DNA of 64,000 nt from RH-AL1 sp964244495 (GTDB taxonomy: Bacteria; Pseudomonadota; Alphaproteobacteria; Rhizobiales; Beijerinckiaceae). The first letter of the stretch is position 1. Every line of letters starts with the position of its first letter. The DNA is taken from positions 124,001-188,000 of the forward strand of contig CAXTIU010000006.1 of NCBI GenBank assembly GCA_964244495.1. Reading direction: 5' to 3'. The notes under the pieces were generated by a model, which was given only the letters and a program-made list of their open reading frames with translations, ran no database searches and had not been told where the DNA came from. The position numbers were made by a program, and so were the translations under genes. Of the stretch, positions 53,001 through 60,440 are shown one piece after another.

Positions 53001-53364
53001 CACCTTCTCGATCCCGTCCCTGTTCGGCGCGATCATGAGCGTGGGCGTGGCCAGCGCCAATTCCATCCTGCTCGTCACCTTCGCCCGCGAGCATCGCGAG
53101 GCGACCGGCTGCAGCGCGGTCGAGGCGGCCATCGAGGCCGGCGCCACGCGGCTGCGGCCGGTCCTGATGACGGCCAGCGCGATGTTCATCGGCTTGGTGC
53201 CGATGGCGATCGGCATCGGCGAGGGCAGCGAGCAGAACGCGGCGCTGGCACGCGCCGTGCTGGGCGGTGTCGCGGTCGGCACCTGCTCGACCCTTTTGTT
53301 CGTACCCTTCCTATATTCCGTCCTGCGCCGGGGCGACGTCAAGCCGGTCGAGGATTACCTATGA
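50047..53364 (+). CDS. RND efflux permease (AcrB/HAE family)
   Basis: 1105 residues from ATG 50047. Twelve-segment resistance-nodulation-division pump of the inner membrane. Seen: VVNIPVVVIVWTYTGLDATD in the first periplasmic porter domain, the TM4 proton-relay Asp pair in LAVGILVDDATVAVENTYRL, FLTDTPKYLFTPQALAVVFA, and the second-half SVGVASANSILLVTFAREHR with ATRLRPVLMTASAMFIGLVP. Porter domains are shorter than in AcrB proper, as in broad HAE members. A His/Gly/Ser/Asp-rich repeat (residues ~503-525) is inserted in the cytoplasmic loop between the two halves. Unusually, the adaptor gene follows rather than precedes (ATGA overlap). No TolC gene nearby; substrate unknown. Confidence 0.93.
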   Translation: MGLVLYALKYRVSFFVLGVLMMLGGVGSALVTIKDVLPVVNIPVVVIVWTYTGLDATDMASRITTYSEFGLTNNVNNISRLESQTLQGTTVERVYFDPSVSIDLAIAQVVSSVNSIRAVLPPGIQPPIVVRFSASSQPVIQLALTSATQSGAAMYDYAQYRIRQTLITAPGATLPSPYGGSPRQIQVDLDLHALQANGLTPLDVINAVSNQNVIVPSGLAKFGNYQYPIRLNAAPSALSDLNRIPIRVVNGIPIQVRDVAYVRDGSPPQLNSVRANGQNAVLETILKNGPASTLTVVNSVKAALPGIRAAAPKGIEIKALFDQSVFVSNAIEDVIREALTAAGLTGLTIFIFLGSWRSTLVVLVSIPLSILTSLSILSLIGETINVMTLGGLALAVGILVDDATVAVENTYRLMEEGQGFRQSVVEGAAGIAKPALISTLAICAAFVSVLFLTDTPKYLFTPQALAVVFAMLTSYVLSRTIVPIMIDILVETEFYKRFGPEGTHGHGSHGHGSHGDGSDGDGSHEQAANRDADDPPASTKVAPRKKGWLDRFHDGFNRRFATFQLGYLGLIHATIRHKVVTLLVVGCVFVLSGVLFTFVGQDYFPQIDAGEMTLHVRAPSGMRLESTNQRFAEIEKVVNRTIPDKIDLILDNVGLPSSNYNFAFGDGSFVGYNDGEMLIQLKDVPHEPTAVYQKMLRKNLRAAFPDMTFYFQPSDIVTQILDFGTLTSVDIQVTGRHQAEDLAAAKAIVGKLRLVKGAVDVHVQQITDAPEFFGNVDRDMASEIGVSTQQIASSLNVSLSGSFQVTPNFWADPKTGIPYPLWVQTPEYRTDSLEDVKTTPIFVSAGTTSADGSAGPGVLTLLSSVTDLHRQAEQTVVNHLNAQPVYDVFANVQDRDLGSVNRDIRTIMASVQKTLPVPDTIVVRGQIAQMQSAFLNIGIGLMISVVAVYLLMVINYQSWGDPFVVLCALPLAFCGIVMSLFITQTTFSIPSLFGAIMSVGVASANSILLVTFAREHREATGCSAVEAAIEAGATRLRPVLMTASAMFIGLVPMAIGIGEGSEQNAALARAVLGGVAVGTCSTLLFVPFLYSVLRRGDVKPVEDYL
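51555..51614 (+). repeat. Four 15-base tandem repeats inside the RND permease gene
   Basis: Units start at 51555, 51570, 51585 and 51600; the first two are identical (gcacgggcatgggtc), the third differs by one base and the fourth by several. In frame they encode HGHGS-type peptides that degrade into HGDGS and DGDGS. Copy number probably varies between strains by slippage. It adds His and Asp that could bind metal on the cytoplasmic side. Confidence 0.85.
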
Positions 53365-54710
53365 CCAAGTCGAACCCCGAGGCGGAGCGGCCGGCGACAG
53401 GCGGCGAGTTCGGACCGGAGCGCGGCACGGATCGGGGCGCCGACCATCGCGATGCGAGGCCGAGGGACGAGCATCCGCCGCTGCCCCGCGCGCGCGTCTT
53501 CGTCTTCGCCGTCCTCCTCGTCGCGGCCCTGCTCGGCTACGGCGCCTACAGGCATTGGCAGACCAGCCTAGCGGCGGACCAGACCCAGCGGGAGACCGCC
53601 GCCTTCATGCCGGAGGTTCAGACCATCACCGCCAAGGCGGAGGACCAGGCCTACAAGGTGACCCTGCCCGGCCAGACCGACGCCTTCGACTCGGCCACCA
53701 TCTATCCCCGCGCCACCGGCTACATCACCGAGCGCAAGGTCGACATCGGCTCGCGGGTCAAGAAGGGCGACCTGCTCGTGCGCATCGCCTCGCCCGATCT
53801 CGATCAGCAGCTCCAGCAGGCGCGGGCGCAGCTCAACCAGACGAGGGCGAGCCAGGCGCAGGCGCAGGCGTCCCTCGATCAGGCCAACGCCAACCTCGAG
53901 CTCGCCAACGTCACCTTCAAGCGCACCAACGCGCTCACGCAGCGCGGCTACGAGACGGTGCAGAACAACGACAATCAGAAGACGCAAGTGAACTCGCAGC
54001 AGGCCATGGTGGAAACGGCGCAGGCCGGCATCAAGGTCGCCGCCGCCAACGAGCAGGCCCAGCAGGCCACCGTCGACCGGCTGCAGACGCTGACCCAGTT
54101 CGAGCAGGTCGTAGCCCCGTTCGACGGCATCGTGACGACCCGCGGCGTCGATAACGGCGACCTCGTCAACGCCGACACCAAGACCGGCGCGCCGCTCTTC
54201 AGCATCGCCGCCGACAAGGTGCTGCGCGTGACCGTGCACGTGCCGCAGGCGGACGCTTTCGCGATCCACGACGGCCTGCGGGCGGACGTCACCCTGCCCC
54301 AGATGCCCGGCCGGACCTTCACGGGCAAGATCGCCCGCTCGTCCGTCGCCCTGCTCGACTCCGCGCGGACCCTCGACACCGAGGTGGACGTGCAGAACCC
54401 GGACGGCGTGTTGCGGGCTGGCTCGTTCGTCAACGTCGCTTTCGACATCCCTCGTCTCCACCCCAACGTCGTCCTGCCGGCGGAGGCCCTGGTCTTCAAT
54501 CAGAACGGCCTGCAGGTGATCACCGTCCAGGACGAGGAGGCGCATTACCAGACGGTCGCGATCTACCGCGATTTCGGCAAGACGGTGGAACTGCGCGACG
54601 GCCTTAACGGCGGCGAACAGGTGGTCGTCAACCCGCCGCCCGACCTTCCCGAAGGGAGCAAGGTCAAGGAAAAGGCCCGCGACAAGCCGCAGGAAGAAGC
54701 CAAGAAGTAG
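53361..54710 (+). CDS. RND efflux periplasmic adaptor (membrane fusion protein)
   Basis: 449 residues from ATG 53361, overlapping the permease by four bases. One N-terminal anchor (RVFVFAVLLVAALLGYGAYR) after an acidic/basic cytoplasmic lead of ~45 residues, then lipoyl half ATIYPRATGYITERKVDIGS, a long Gln/Ala helical hairpin (LDQQLQQARAQLNQTRASQA and following, ~residues 150-245), second lipoyl half VVAPFDGIVTTRGVDNGDLV, and beta-barrel and membrane-proximal domains to VLRAGSFVNVAFDIPRL. It couples the permease to an outer-membrane channel encoded elsewhere. The Lys-rich tail (KVKEKARDKPQEEAKK) is unusual. Confidence 0.93.
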   Translation: MTKSNPEAERPATGGEFGPERGTDRGADHRDARPRDEHPPLPRARVFVFAVLLVAALLGYGAYRHWQTSLAADQTQRETAAFMPEVQTITAKAEDQAYKVTLPGQTDAFDSATIYPRATGYITERKVDIGSRVKKGDLLVRIASPDLDQQLQQARAQLNQTRASQAQAQASLDQANANLELANVTFKRTNALTQRGYETVQNNDNQKTQVNSQQAMVETAQAGIKVAAANEQAQQATVDRLQTLTQFEQVVAPFDGIVTTRGVDNGDLVNADTKTGAPLFSIAADKVLRVTVHVPQADAFAIHDGLRADVTLPQMPGRTFTGKIARSSVALLDSARTLDTEVDVQNPDGVLRAGSFVNVAFDIPRLHPNVVLPAEALVFNQNGLQVITVQDEEAHYQTVAIYRDFGKTVELRDGLNGGEQVVVNPPPDLPEGSKVKEKARDKPQEEAKK

Positions 54711-54911
54711 CTGGCGGCGTGCCTCGACCGGGGAGGGGCGCGCCGTGCGCATTCCGACGGCCGGCCTTCCGCCGCGCCGACAAGGGCGCGGGGCGGCGCG
54801 TGTGATGTTATGCCTTCGTCCGGTCGAAGGGCGGAGCGTAATCGCTGTTGCGGTGCACAAGGGTTGGTTTTATTGGAAGCCTTTGACATCGAAAGCGTCG
54901 GGCAAGGGTCC

Positions 54912-55325
54912 ATGGTCGAAACGAAGACGAAGCCGATGAGCCTCGATCAGAGGCGCCCGCTCTCGCCGCACCTCCAGATCTACACCCCCATGCTGACGAT
55001 GATGATGTCGATCGCCCATCGCATCACCGGCATCGCGCTCTACGCCGGCACCGTGCTCATCGCCTGGTACGTGATCGCGCTCGCCGCCGGCCAGGGATCG
55101 TTCGCGACGGTGGCCGCTGTCTACCGGTCTTGGCCCGGCATCATCGTCCTGATCGGCTTCACGTGGGCGTTGTACCATCATCTCCTGGGCGGCATCCGCC
55201 ACGCCATCTGGGACCTGGGCCACGGCACGGATTACCCGACCCGCGAGTACTTGGCGCAGGGCACGCTGGTCGGCGGCGTCCTTCTGACCGCCGTCACCTG
55301 GCTCATCGCCTGGCATGTGGCTTGA
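54912..55325 (+). CDS. sdhC: Succinate dehydrogenase cytochrome b556 subunit
   Basis: 137 residues from ATG 54912 (54936 possible; the earlier frame is not protein-like). Three membrane segments: TMMMSIAHRITGIALYAG with a conserved Ser/His region for quinone and haem, YRSWPGIIVLIGFTWALYHH with haem-ligand His and LLGGIRHAIWD, and GTLVGGVLLTAVTWLIAWHV. PLSPHLQIYTPMLTMMMSIA is the family signature. It anchors the enzyme and binds ubiquinone and haem b with SdhD. First gene of the operon; sdhD starts 25 bases after it. Confidence 0.95.
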   Translation: MVETKTKPMSLDQRRPLSPHLQIYTPMLTMMMSIAHRITGIALYAGTVLIAWYVIALAAGQGSFATVAAVYRSWPGIIVLIGFTWALYHHLLGGIRHAIWDLGHGTDYPTREYLAQGTLVGGVLLTAVTWLIAWHVA

Positions 55326-55350
55326 GCCTTTCCGACTTCTAGGTGCACCG

Positions 55351-55746
55351 ATGGCCAACGACGTCCAATCCCTGAAGACCGCTTCCAAGAAGATCCGTCA
55401 CCTCGGCTCGGCCAAGTCCGGCGTCGCGGCCTCGCGCGCGATGCACATGACCTCGCTCGCCCTGATGCCGCTGACGATCGCCTTCGTGTGGATCCTCATC
55501 AGCCTGATCCACAAGGACTACGCCGGCGTGCGCGCCGAATTCGCGCACCCGTTCCCCGCCATCGCCATGCTCCTTTTCATCGAGGTCAGCATCTATCATA
55601 TGAAGCTCGGGATGCAGGTCATCATCGACGACTACGTGCACGAGCATCATCTCAAGGACTGGTCGCTGATGGCCAACACCTTCTTCTCCGCCTTGGCCGG
55701 CGTGGTCTGCGCCTACGCGATCCTCAAGGTGAGCATCGTCGGCTGA
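55351..55746 (+). CDS. sdhD: Succinate dehydrogenase membrane anchor subunit
   Basis: 131 residues from ATG 55351. Three membrane segments after a basic N terminus with KKIRHLGSAKSGVAASRAMH: SLALMPLTIAFVWILISLI, FPAIAMLLFIEVSIYHMKLG with the haem-ligand-type His, and ALAGVVCAYAILKVSIVG. The motif QVIIDDYVHEHHLKDW is the alphaproteobacterial SdhD signature. Partner of SdhC in binding ubiquinone. Confidence 0.95.
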   Translation: MANDVQSLKTASKKIRHLGSAKSGVAASRAMHMTSLALMPLTIAFVWILISLIHKDYAGVRAEFAHPFPAIAMLLFIEVSIYHMKLGMQVIIDDYVHEHHLKDWSLMANTFFSALAGVVCAYAILKVSIVG

Positions 55747-55791
55747 GCTTCGCTCGCCGCCCCCTTCCCGTCCGTCCGAAAGGCGAAATCC

Positions 55792-57630
55792 ATGGCTCTG
55801 AACGGCTCCACCAACGGTTCAGCGGCGTCGGGCAAGGCCGGCCCGGCCTACCCGGTCACTGACCACACCTTCGATGTCGTCGTCGTCGGTGCCGGCGGCG
55901 CGGGCCTGCGCGCGACGGTCGGCTGCTCGGAAGCCGGCTTGCGCACCGCCTGCATCTCCAAGGTGTTCCCGACCCGCTCGCACACGGTGGCCGCCCAGGG
56001 CGGCGTCGCCGCCTCGCTCGGCAACATGGGCTCCGACAACTGGAAGTGGCACATGTACGACACCGTGAAGGGGTCGGACTGGCTGGGCGACCAGGACGCC
56101 ATCGAGTACCTGTGCAAGAACGCCCCGCAGGCCGTCTACGAGCTGGAGCACTGGGGCGTCCCCTTCTCCCGCACGGAGGAAGGCAAGATCTACCAGCGCC
56201 CGTTCGGCGGCATGACGACCGACTTCGGCAAGGGACCGCCGGCCCAGCGCACCTGCGCCGCCGCCGACCGCACCGGCCACGCCATGCTGCACACGATGTA
56301 CGGGCAGGCGCTGAAGTACCAGACCGAGTTCTTCATCGAGTTCTTCGCCATCGACCTGATCATGGACGAGGGGCGCTGCGTCGGGGTCGTCTGCCTCAAG
56401 CTCGACGACGGGACGATCCATCGTTTCCGCGCGCAGATGGTGATCCTCGCCACCGGCGGCTACGGCCGCGCCTACTTCTCCGCGACGTCGGCCCACACCT
56501 GCACCGGCGACGGCAACGCGATGGTGCTGCGCGCCGGCCTGCCGCTGCAGGACATGGAGTTCGTGCAGTTCCATCCGACCGGCATCTACGGCGCCGGCTG
56601 CCTCATCACCGAGGGCGCGCGCGGCGAGGGCGGCTACCTCACCAACGGCGAGGGCGAGCGCTTCATGGAGCGCTACGCGCCCTCGGTGAAGGATCTCGCG
56701 CCCCGCGACATGGTCTCCCGCGCGATGACGATGGAGGTCCGGGAGGGCCGCGGCGTCGGCCGCAACAAGGATCACATCTTCCTGCACCTCGACCACCTCG
56801 ACCCGGCCGTGCTGCACGAGCGGCTGCCCGGCATCTCCGAGAGCGCGCGCATCTTCGCCGGCGTCGACCTGACCAAGGAGCCGATCCCGGTCATCCCGAC
56901 CGTGCATTACAACATGGGCGGCATCCCCACGAACTATCACGGCCAGGTGCTGACGAAGGTGAACGGCGACCCCGACGTGGTCGTCCCGGGCCTGATGGCG
57001 ATCGGCGAGGCCGCCTGCGTGTCCGTGCACGGCGCCAACCGGCTCGGCTCGAACTCGCTGATCGACCTGGTCGTGTTCGGCCGTGCGGCCGGGCTCAAGG
57101 CGGCGCAGGTCGTCACGCCCGGCACCAAGCAGGCCGACCTGCCGGCCGGCTCCGCCGACCTGGCGTTGGCCCGGCTCGACAAGCACCGCAACGCCAAGGG
57201 CAGCGTGCCGACCGCCGAACTCCGCCTGCGCATGCAGAAGGTGATGCAGTCGAATTGCGCGGTCTACCGCACCGGTGAGACGCTCGAGGAAGGCTCCAAG
57301 CTGATCCACGAGGTGTGGGGCGCCAACGACCAGATCGGCATCACCGACCGCTCGCTGGTGTGGAACTCCGACCTCGTCGAGGCGATGGAGTTCGACAACC
57401 TGATCGTCCAGGCGGTGGTGACGATGGACGGTGCCAACAACCGCACGGAGTCGCGGGGCGCCCACGCCCGCGAGGATTATTCCGAGCGCGACGACCGGGA
57501 CTGGATGAAGCACACGCTGGCGACGATCGATCCGGAGTCGAAGAACGTGTCCATCGATTACCGCCCCGTTCACTCCTACACGATGTCCAACGACATGCAG
57601 TACATCGAGCCGAAGGCCCGCGTGTACTGA
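55792..57630 (+). CDS. sdhA: Succinate dehydrogenase flavoprotein subunit
   Basis: 612 residues from ATG 55792. FAD site VVVGAGGAGLRATVGCSEAG, flavinylated His in FPTRSHTVAAQGGVAASLG, TDFGKGPPAQRTCAAADRTG, the substrate-binding QFHPTGIYGAGCLITEGARG with EGGYLTNGEG, active-site Arg region LAPRDMVSRAMTMEVREGRG, HYNMGGIPTNYHGQVLT, and C-terminal ESRGAHAREDYSERDDRDWM. It oxidises succinate to fumarate in the TCA cycle and complex II. The extra ~15-residue N-terminal lead is Gly/Ser-rich. Followed by a VapD-like gene, not directly by sdhB. Confidence 0.98.
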   Translation: MALNGSTNGSAASGKAGPAYPVTDHTFDVVVVGAGGAGLRATVGCSEAGLRTACISKVFPTRSHTVAAQGGVAASLGNMGSDNWKWHMYDTVKGSDWLGDQDAIEYLCKNAPQAVYELEHWGVPFSRTEEGKIYQRPFGGMTTDFGKGPPAQRTCAAADRTGHAMLHTMYGQALKYQTEFFIEFFAIDLIMDEGRCVGVVCLKLDDGTIHRFRAQMVILATGGYGRAYFSATSAHTCTGDGNAMVLRAGLPLQDMEFVQFHPTGIYGAGCLITEGARGEGGYLTNGEGERFMERYAPSVKDLAPRDMVSRAMTMEVREGRGVGRNKDHIFLHLDHLDPAVLHERLPGISESARIFAGVDLTKEPIPVIPTVHYNMGGIPTNYHGQVLTKVNGDPDVVVPGLMAIGEAACVSVHGANRLGSNSLIDLVVFGRAAGLKAAQVVTPGTKQADLPAGSADLALARLDKHRNAKGSVPTAELRLRMQKVMQSNCAVYRTGETLEEGSKLIHEVWGANDQIGITDRSLVWNSDLVEAMEFDNLIVQAVVTMDGANNRTESRGAHAREDYSERDDRDWMKHTLATIDPESKNVSIDYRPVHSYTMSNDMQYIEPKARVY

Positions 57631-57690
57631 GGATGGGCGATCATGCCGGTGTCGTTTGGGATCGGGCATAATCGGGGACGGAGCGGGTCC

Positions 57691-57981
57691 ATGCACGCCA
57701 TCGTCTTCGGTACCAAGATGCTTCAGCAAACGTATCCAGGACCATCCTGGAGCAACGCCGACACAAAGGTCCGGACGTATCTGACATCACGGGGTTTCGA
57801 GTGGACGCAAGGAAGCGCCTACTTCGGGGACGAGACGATCGACGCCGTGCGCTGTGTCCGAACGGTGCAGGGAATGGCGGAGAAATTCGAGTGGTTCACG
57901 CCGTCGGTCCGCGACATTCTCATGTTGCGGATCGAAGAGAATAACGACCTCAAGGTGGCCCTCGAGGACGATGACGATTAA
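57691..57981 (+). CDS. vapD: VapD-like protein inserted in the sdh operon
   Basis: 96 residues from ATG 57691, with GGAG seven bases upstream; an in-frame ATG at 57643 would add 16 residues containing FGIGHNRG. It aligns along its whole length to VapD (Cas2-fold endoribonuclease): MLQQTYPGPSWSNADTKVRT, GFEWTQGSAYFGDETIDAV, FEWFTPSVRDILMLRIEENN. The catalytic Asp of the first strand (AFD, residue 7 in H. pylori VapD) is Gly here (VFG, residue 7); the Ser of QGS and the Asp of VRDI remain. So RNA cleavage may be lost or changed. It sits 60 bases after sdhA and 24 bases before sdhB, a place where no gene is normally found. Composition is lower in GC than its neighbours, suggesting transfer. Confidence 0.85.
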   Translation: MHAIVFGTKMLQQTYPGPSWSNADTKVRTYLTSRGFEWTQGSAYFGDETIDAVRCVRTVQGMAEKFEWFTPSVRDILMLRIEENNDLKVALEDDDD

Positions 57982-58005
57982 GCCGCGAAGGCGAGAGCAC
58001 CAGTA

Positions 58006-58785
58006 ATGGCCCAGTTCACCCTACCCAAGAACTCGAAGATCGGTGTCGGCAAGACGTGGCCGAAGCCGGACGGCGCGATGAACCTCAAGGAGTTCCGCGT
58101 CTACCGCTGGAACCCCGAGGACGGCGAGAACCCGCGCATTGACACCTATTTCGTCGACCTTGACGATTGCGGGCCGATGATCCTCGACGCGCTGATCTGG
58201 ATCAAGTCGAAGGTCGACTCGACCCTGACCTTCCGCCGCTCGTGCCGCGAGGGCATTTGCGGGTCGTGCTCGATGAACATCGACGGCACCAATACGCTGG
58301 CCTGCCTCAAGGGCATGACCGAGGTGAAAGGCGCTATCAAGATTTACCCCCTGCCGCACATGCTGGTGGTGAAGGACCTCGTCCCCGACCTCACCGGCTT
58401 CTACGCCCAACACGCCTCCATCCAGCCCTGGCTCAAGACGACGACGCCCGAGCCGGAGAAGGAGTGGCGCCAGACACCGGGCGACCGCGAGAAGCTGAAC
58501 GGCTTGTACGAGTGCATCCTGTGCGCCTGCTGCTCGACGTCCTGCCCGTCGTACTGGTGGAACGGCGACCGTTACCTCGGTCCGGCCGTGCTCCTCTCGG
58601 CCTATCGCTGGCTCATCGACTCGCGCGACGAGGCGACCGGCGAGCGGCTCGACTTCGTGGAAGACCCGTTCCGGCTGTACCGCTGCCACTCCATCATGAA
58701 CTGCGCCAAGGCCTGCCCCAAGGGCCTGAACCCGGCCAAGGCGATCGGCGCCATCAAGACGATGATGATCGAGCGCCAGATCTAG
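58006..58785 (+). CDS. sdhB: Succinate dehydrogenase iron-sulfur subunit
   Basis: 259 residues from ATG 58006. [2Fe-2S] ferredoxin domain with RRSCREGICGSCSMNIDG and NTLAC; [4Fe-4S] and [3Fe-4S] domain with YECILCACCSTSCPSYWW and CHSIMNCAKACPKGLNPAKA. It carries electrons from FAD to ubiquinone. Complete and normal length. A 12-base-pair hairpin ends the operon 55 bases downstream. Confidence 0.98.
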   Translation: MAQFTLPKNSKIGVGKTWPKPDGAMNLKEFRVYRWNPEDGENPRIDTYFVDLDDCGPMILDALIWIKSKVDSTLTFRRSCREGICGSCSMNIDGTNTLACLKGMTEVKGAIKIYPLPHMLVVKDLVPDLTGFYAQHASIQPWLKTTTPEPEKEWRQTPGDREKLNGLYECILCACCSTSCPSYWWNGDRYLGPAVLLSAYRWLIDSRDEATGERLDFVEDPFRLYRCHSIMNCAKACPKGLNPAKAIGAIKTMMIERQI

Positions 58786-58839
58786 GCTTCGATTCGGCGC
58801 GGGATCGTCCCCGCCGTCATCGATCGACGTGCTCGCCAG

Positions 58840-58867
58840 GACGAGTGCCCCCGGCGGGGTGCTCGTC
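58840..58867. terminator. Strong hairpin after the sdh operon
   Basis: GACGAGTGCCCC (58840-58851) pairs with GGGGTGCTCGTC (58856-58867) around a CGGC loop: twelve pairs including two G-T. It is followed by CTTCGTC, not a pure T run. Distance from the sdhB stop is 54 bases. The most convincing terminator in the window. Confidence 0.75.
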
Positions 58868-58987
58868 CTTCGTCATATCGGGCAGGTCAAACAAGACCAT
58901 GCGCGATGTCCACGATACGTCAGGCGGGCTTGATCGGGGCGGCGCCACGGTGGCAAAGCGTCCGACTTCAGGTGTGGGGAAGACGCG

Positions 58988-59851
58988 ATGCGGTGGTTGC
59001 CTCGACTCGTTGCCGGCCTCTGCGCCGCCCTGCTCGCCGTCACCGCCCACGCCCAGACGACCGGGGACTCGCCCGCCAACGGCGCCACGACGCCCGCGCC
59101 CGGCCACGTCGAGGTCCTCTGGCTCGGCCAGTCCGCCATGCGGATCACCACGCCGGGCGGCAAGGTCATCCAGGTCGATCCCTACCTCACCCACAACCCG
59201 AAGACGCCGGAGGCATGGAAGGACCTCGCCAAGCTCGGCCACCTCGACCTGATCCTGGTGACGCACGGCCACCTCGACCACGTCGGCGACGCCTTCGAGT
59301 TGTCGAAGCGCAACGATGCCAGGGTCTACGCGCCGGCCGGGCTGCAGGACACGTTCACGAGCCTCGGCCTGCTCGACGCCGCGCACGCGCCGAAGATGAA
59401 CAAGGGCGGCACGGTCGCGCCGCTCGGGCCGGGCATCGCCATCAGCATGGTGCACGCCGACCATTCGTCCGAGTTCATGGGCACGGACCCGTTCACCGGC
59501 AAGCCCTACAGCTTCCCCGGCGGCGAGCCGGTCGGCTTCATCCTCAAGCTCGAGAACGGCTTCACCATCTACCACATGGGTGATACCGCGCTGTTCGGCG
59601 ACATGAAGCTGATCGCCGACCTGTACCACCCCGACCTCGTGATGATCCCCATCGGCGGCAACTACACGATGGACCCGCAGGCGGCGGCGCTGGCGTTGCG
59701 CACCTACCTGCACCCGCGCTGGGCCATCCCGATGCACTACGGCACGACGCCCCTGCTCACCGGCACGCCCGAAGCGCTGATCCGCGCGATGGGTCCGAAC
59801 CCCGCGACGAGCATCGTGGTGATGCAGCCCGGAGAGACGCGGACGTTCTGA
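58988..59851 (+). CDS. Exported metallo-beta-lactamase-fold hydrolase
   Basis: 287 residues from ATG 58988. Signal peptide MRWLPRLVAGLCAALLAV with cleavage after AHA, so it is periplasmic. Metal site LILVTHGHLDHVGD (HxHxDH), VHADHSSEFMG with a further His, IYHMGDTALFGDM with a bridging Asp and PMHYGTTPLL with the last His. Close to the UPF0173 (YtkL-like) metal-dependent hydrolases, which are mostly cytoplasmic; the signal peptide is the difference. Substrate unknown. Convergent with mobB, six bases apart. Confidence 0.9.
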   Translation: MRWLPRLVAGLCAALLAVTAHAQTTGDSPANGATTPAPGHVEVLWLGQSAMRITTPGGKVIQVDPYLTHNPKTPEAWKDLAKLGHLDLILVTHGHLDHVGDAFELSKRNDARVYAPAGLQDTFTSLGLLDAAHAPKMNKGGTVAPLGPGIAISMVHADHSSEFMGTDPFTGKPYSFPGGEPVGFILKLENGFTIYHMGDTALFGDMKLIADLYHPDLVMIPIGGNYTMDPQAAALALRTYLHPRWAIPMHYGTTPLLTGTPEALIRAMGPNPATSIVVMQPGETRTF

Positions 59852-59857
59852 TCCCGT

Positions 59858-60409
59858 TCAGGGCGGCGCGCTCGCGGCCAGCCGGCCGAGCCGACGACGC
59901 ACCTCAGCCAAGGGCAGCGCGTGGGCGAGGACGACGCTCGCCACCGCGTCCACGTCGTCGAGGTCGACGCGCGGCAGCGACCCGAACGGCGGTGGGGCGT
60001 CGCTCGCCAGCGCGACGACATCGGGATCGTCCGGGTACAGGAACGGCTTGGCGTTGGCGACCCGGTGCACCTCCAGCTTGGCGAGGGCGCCGCGGCGGAA
60101 CCCCTCCACGATCACGAGGTCGACCGGCGAGAGGCGGTCGATGAGGTCGCCCAGGTCCGGCGCCTCCTCCCGCGCGCCGCGCACCTCGTGCATCAAGGCC
60201 CAACGGCGCGCGGAGGCCACCAACACCTCCTCGGCGCCGGCCTCGCGATGGCGATGGGAGTCCTTGCCGGGCTTGTCGACGTCGAAATCGTGGTGCGCGT
60301 GCTTGATCGTCGAGACCAACAGGCCGCGCGCCTTCAGCGCCGGGATCAGCTTGACGAGGAGGGTGGTCTTGCCGGCGCCGCTCCAGCCGGCGAGCCCGAT
60401 GACTTTCAT
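59858..60409 (-). CDS. mobB: Molybdopterin-guanine dinucleotide biosynthesis adaptor protein
   Basis: 183 residues from ATG 60409. P-loop KVIGLAGWSGAGKTTLLVKL at the N terminus, STIKHAHHDFDVDKPGKDSH, EVLVASARRWALMHEV and VDLVIVEGFRRGALAKLEVH, the standard MobB blocks. It binds GTP and helps MobA attach GMP to molybdopterin. mobA is not adjacent. Divergent gene order with the methyltransferase upstream (same strand, 31 bases away) suggests co-transcription. Confidence 0.94.
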   Translation of the reverse strand: MKVIGLAGWSGAGKTTLLVKLIPALKARGLLVSTIKHAHHDFDVDKPGKDSHRHREAGAEEVLVASARRWALMHEVRGAREEAPDLGDLIDRLSPVDLVIVEGFRRGALAKLEVHRVANAKPFLYPDDPDVVALASDAPPPFGSLPRVDLDDVDAVASVVLAHALPLAEVRRRLGRLAASAPP

Positions 60410-60440
60410 GTGGGCGTCCCGCCCGGGCGGGTCCCGACCC

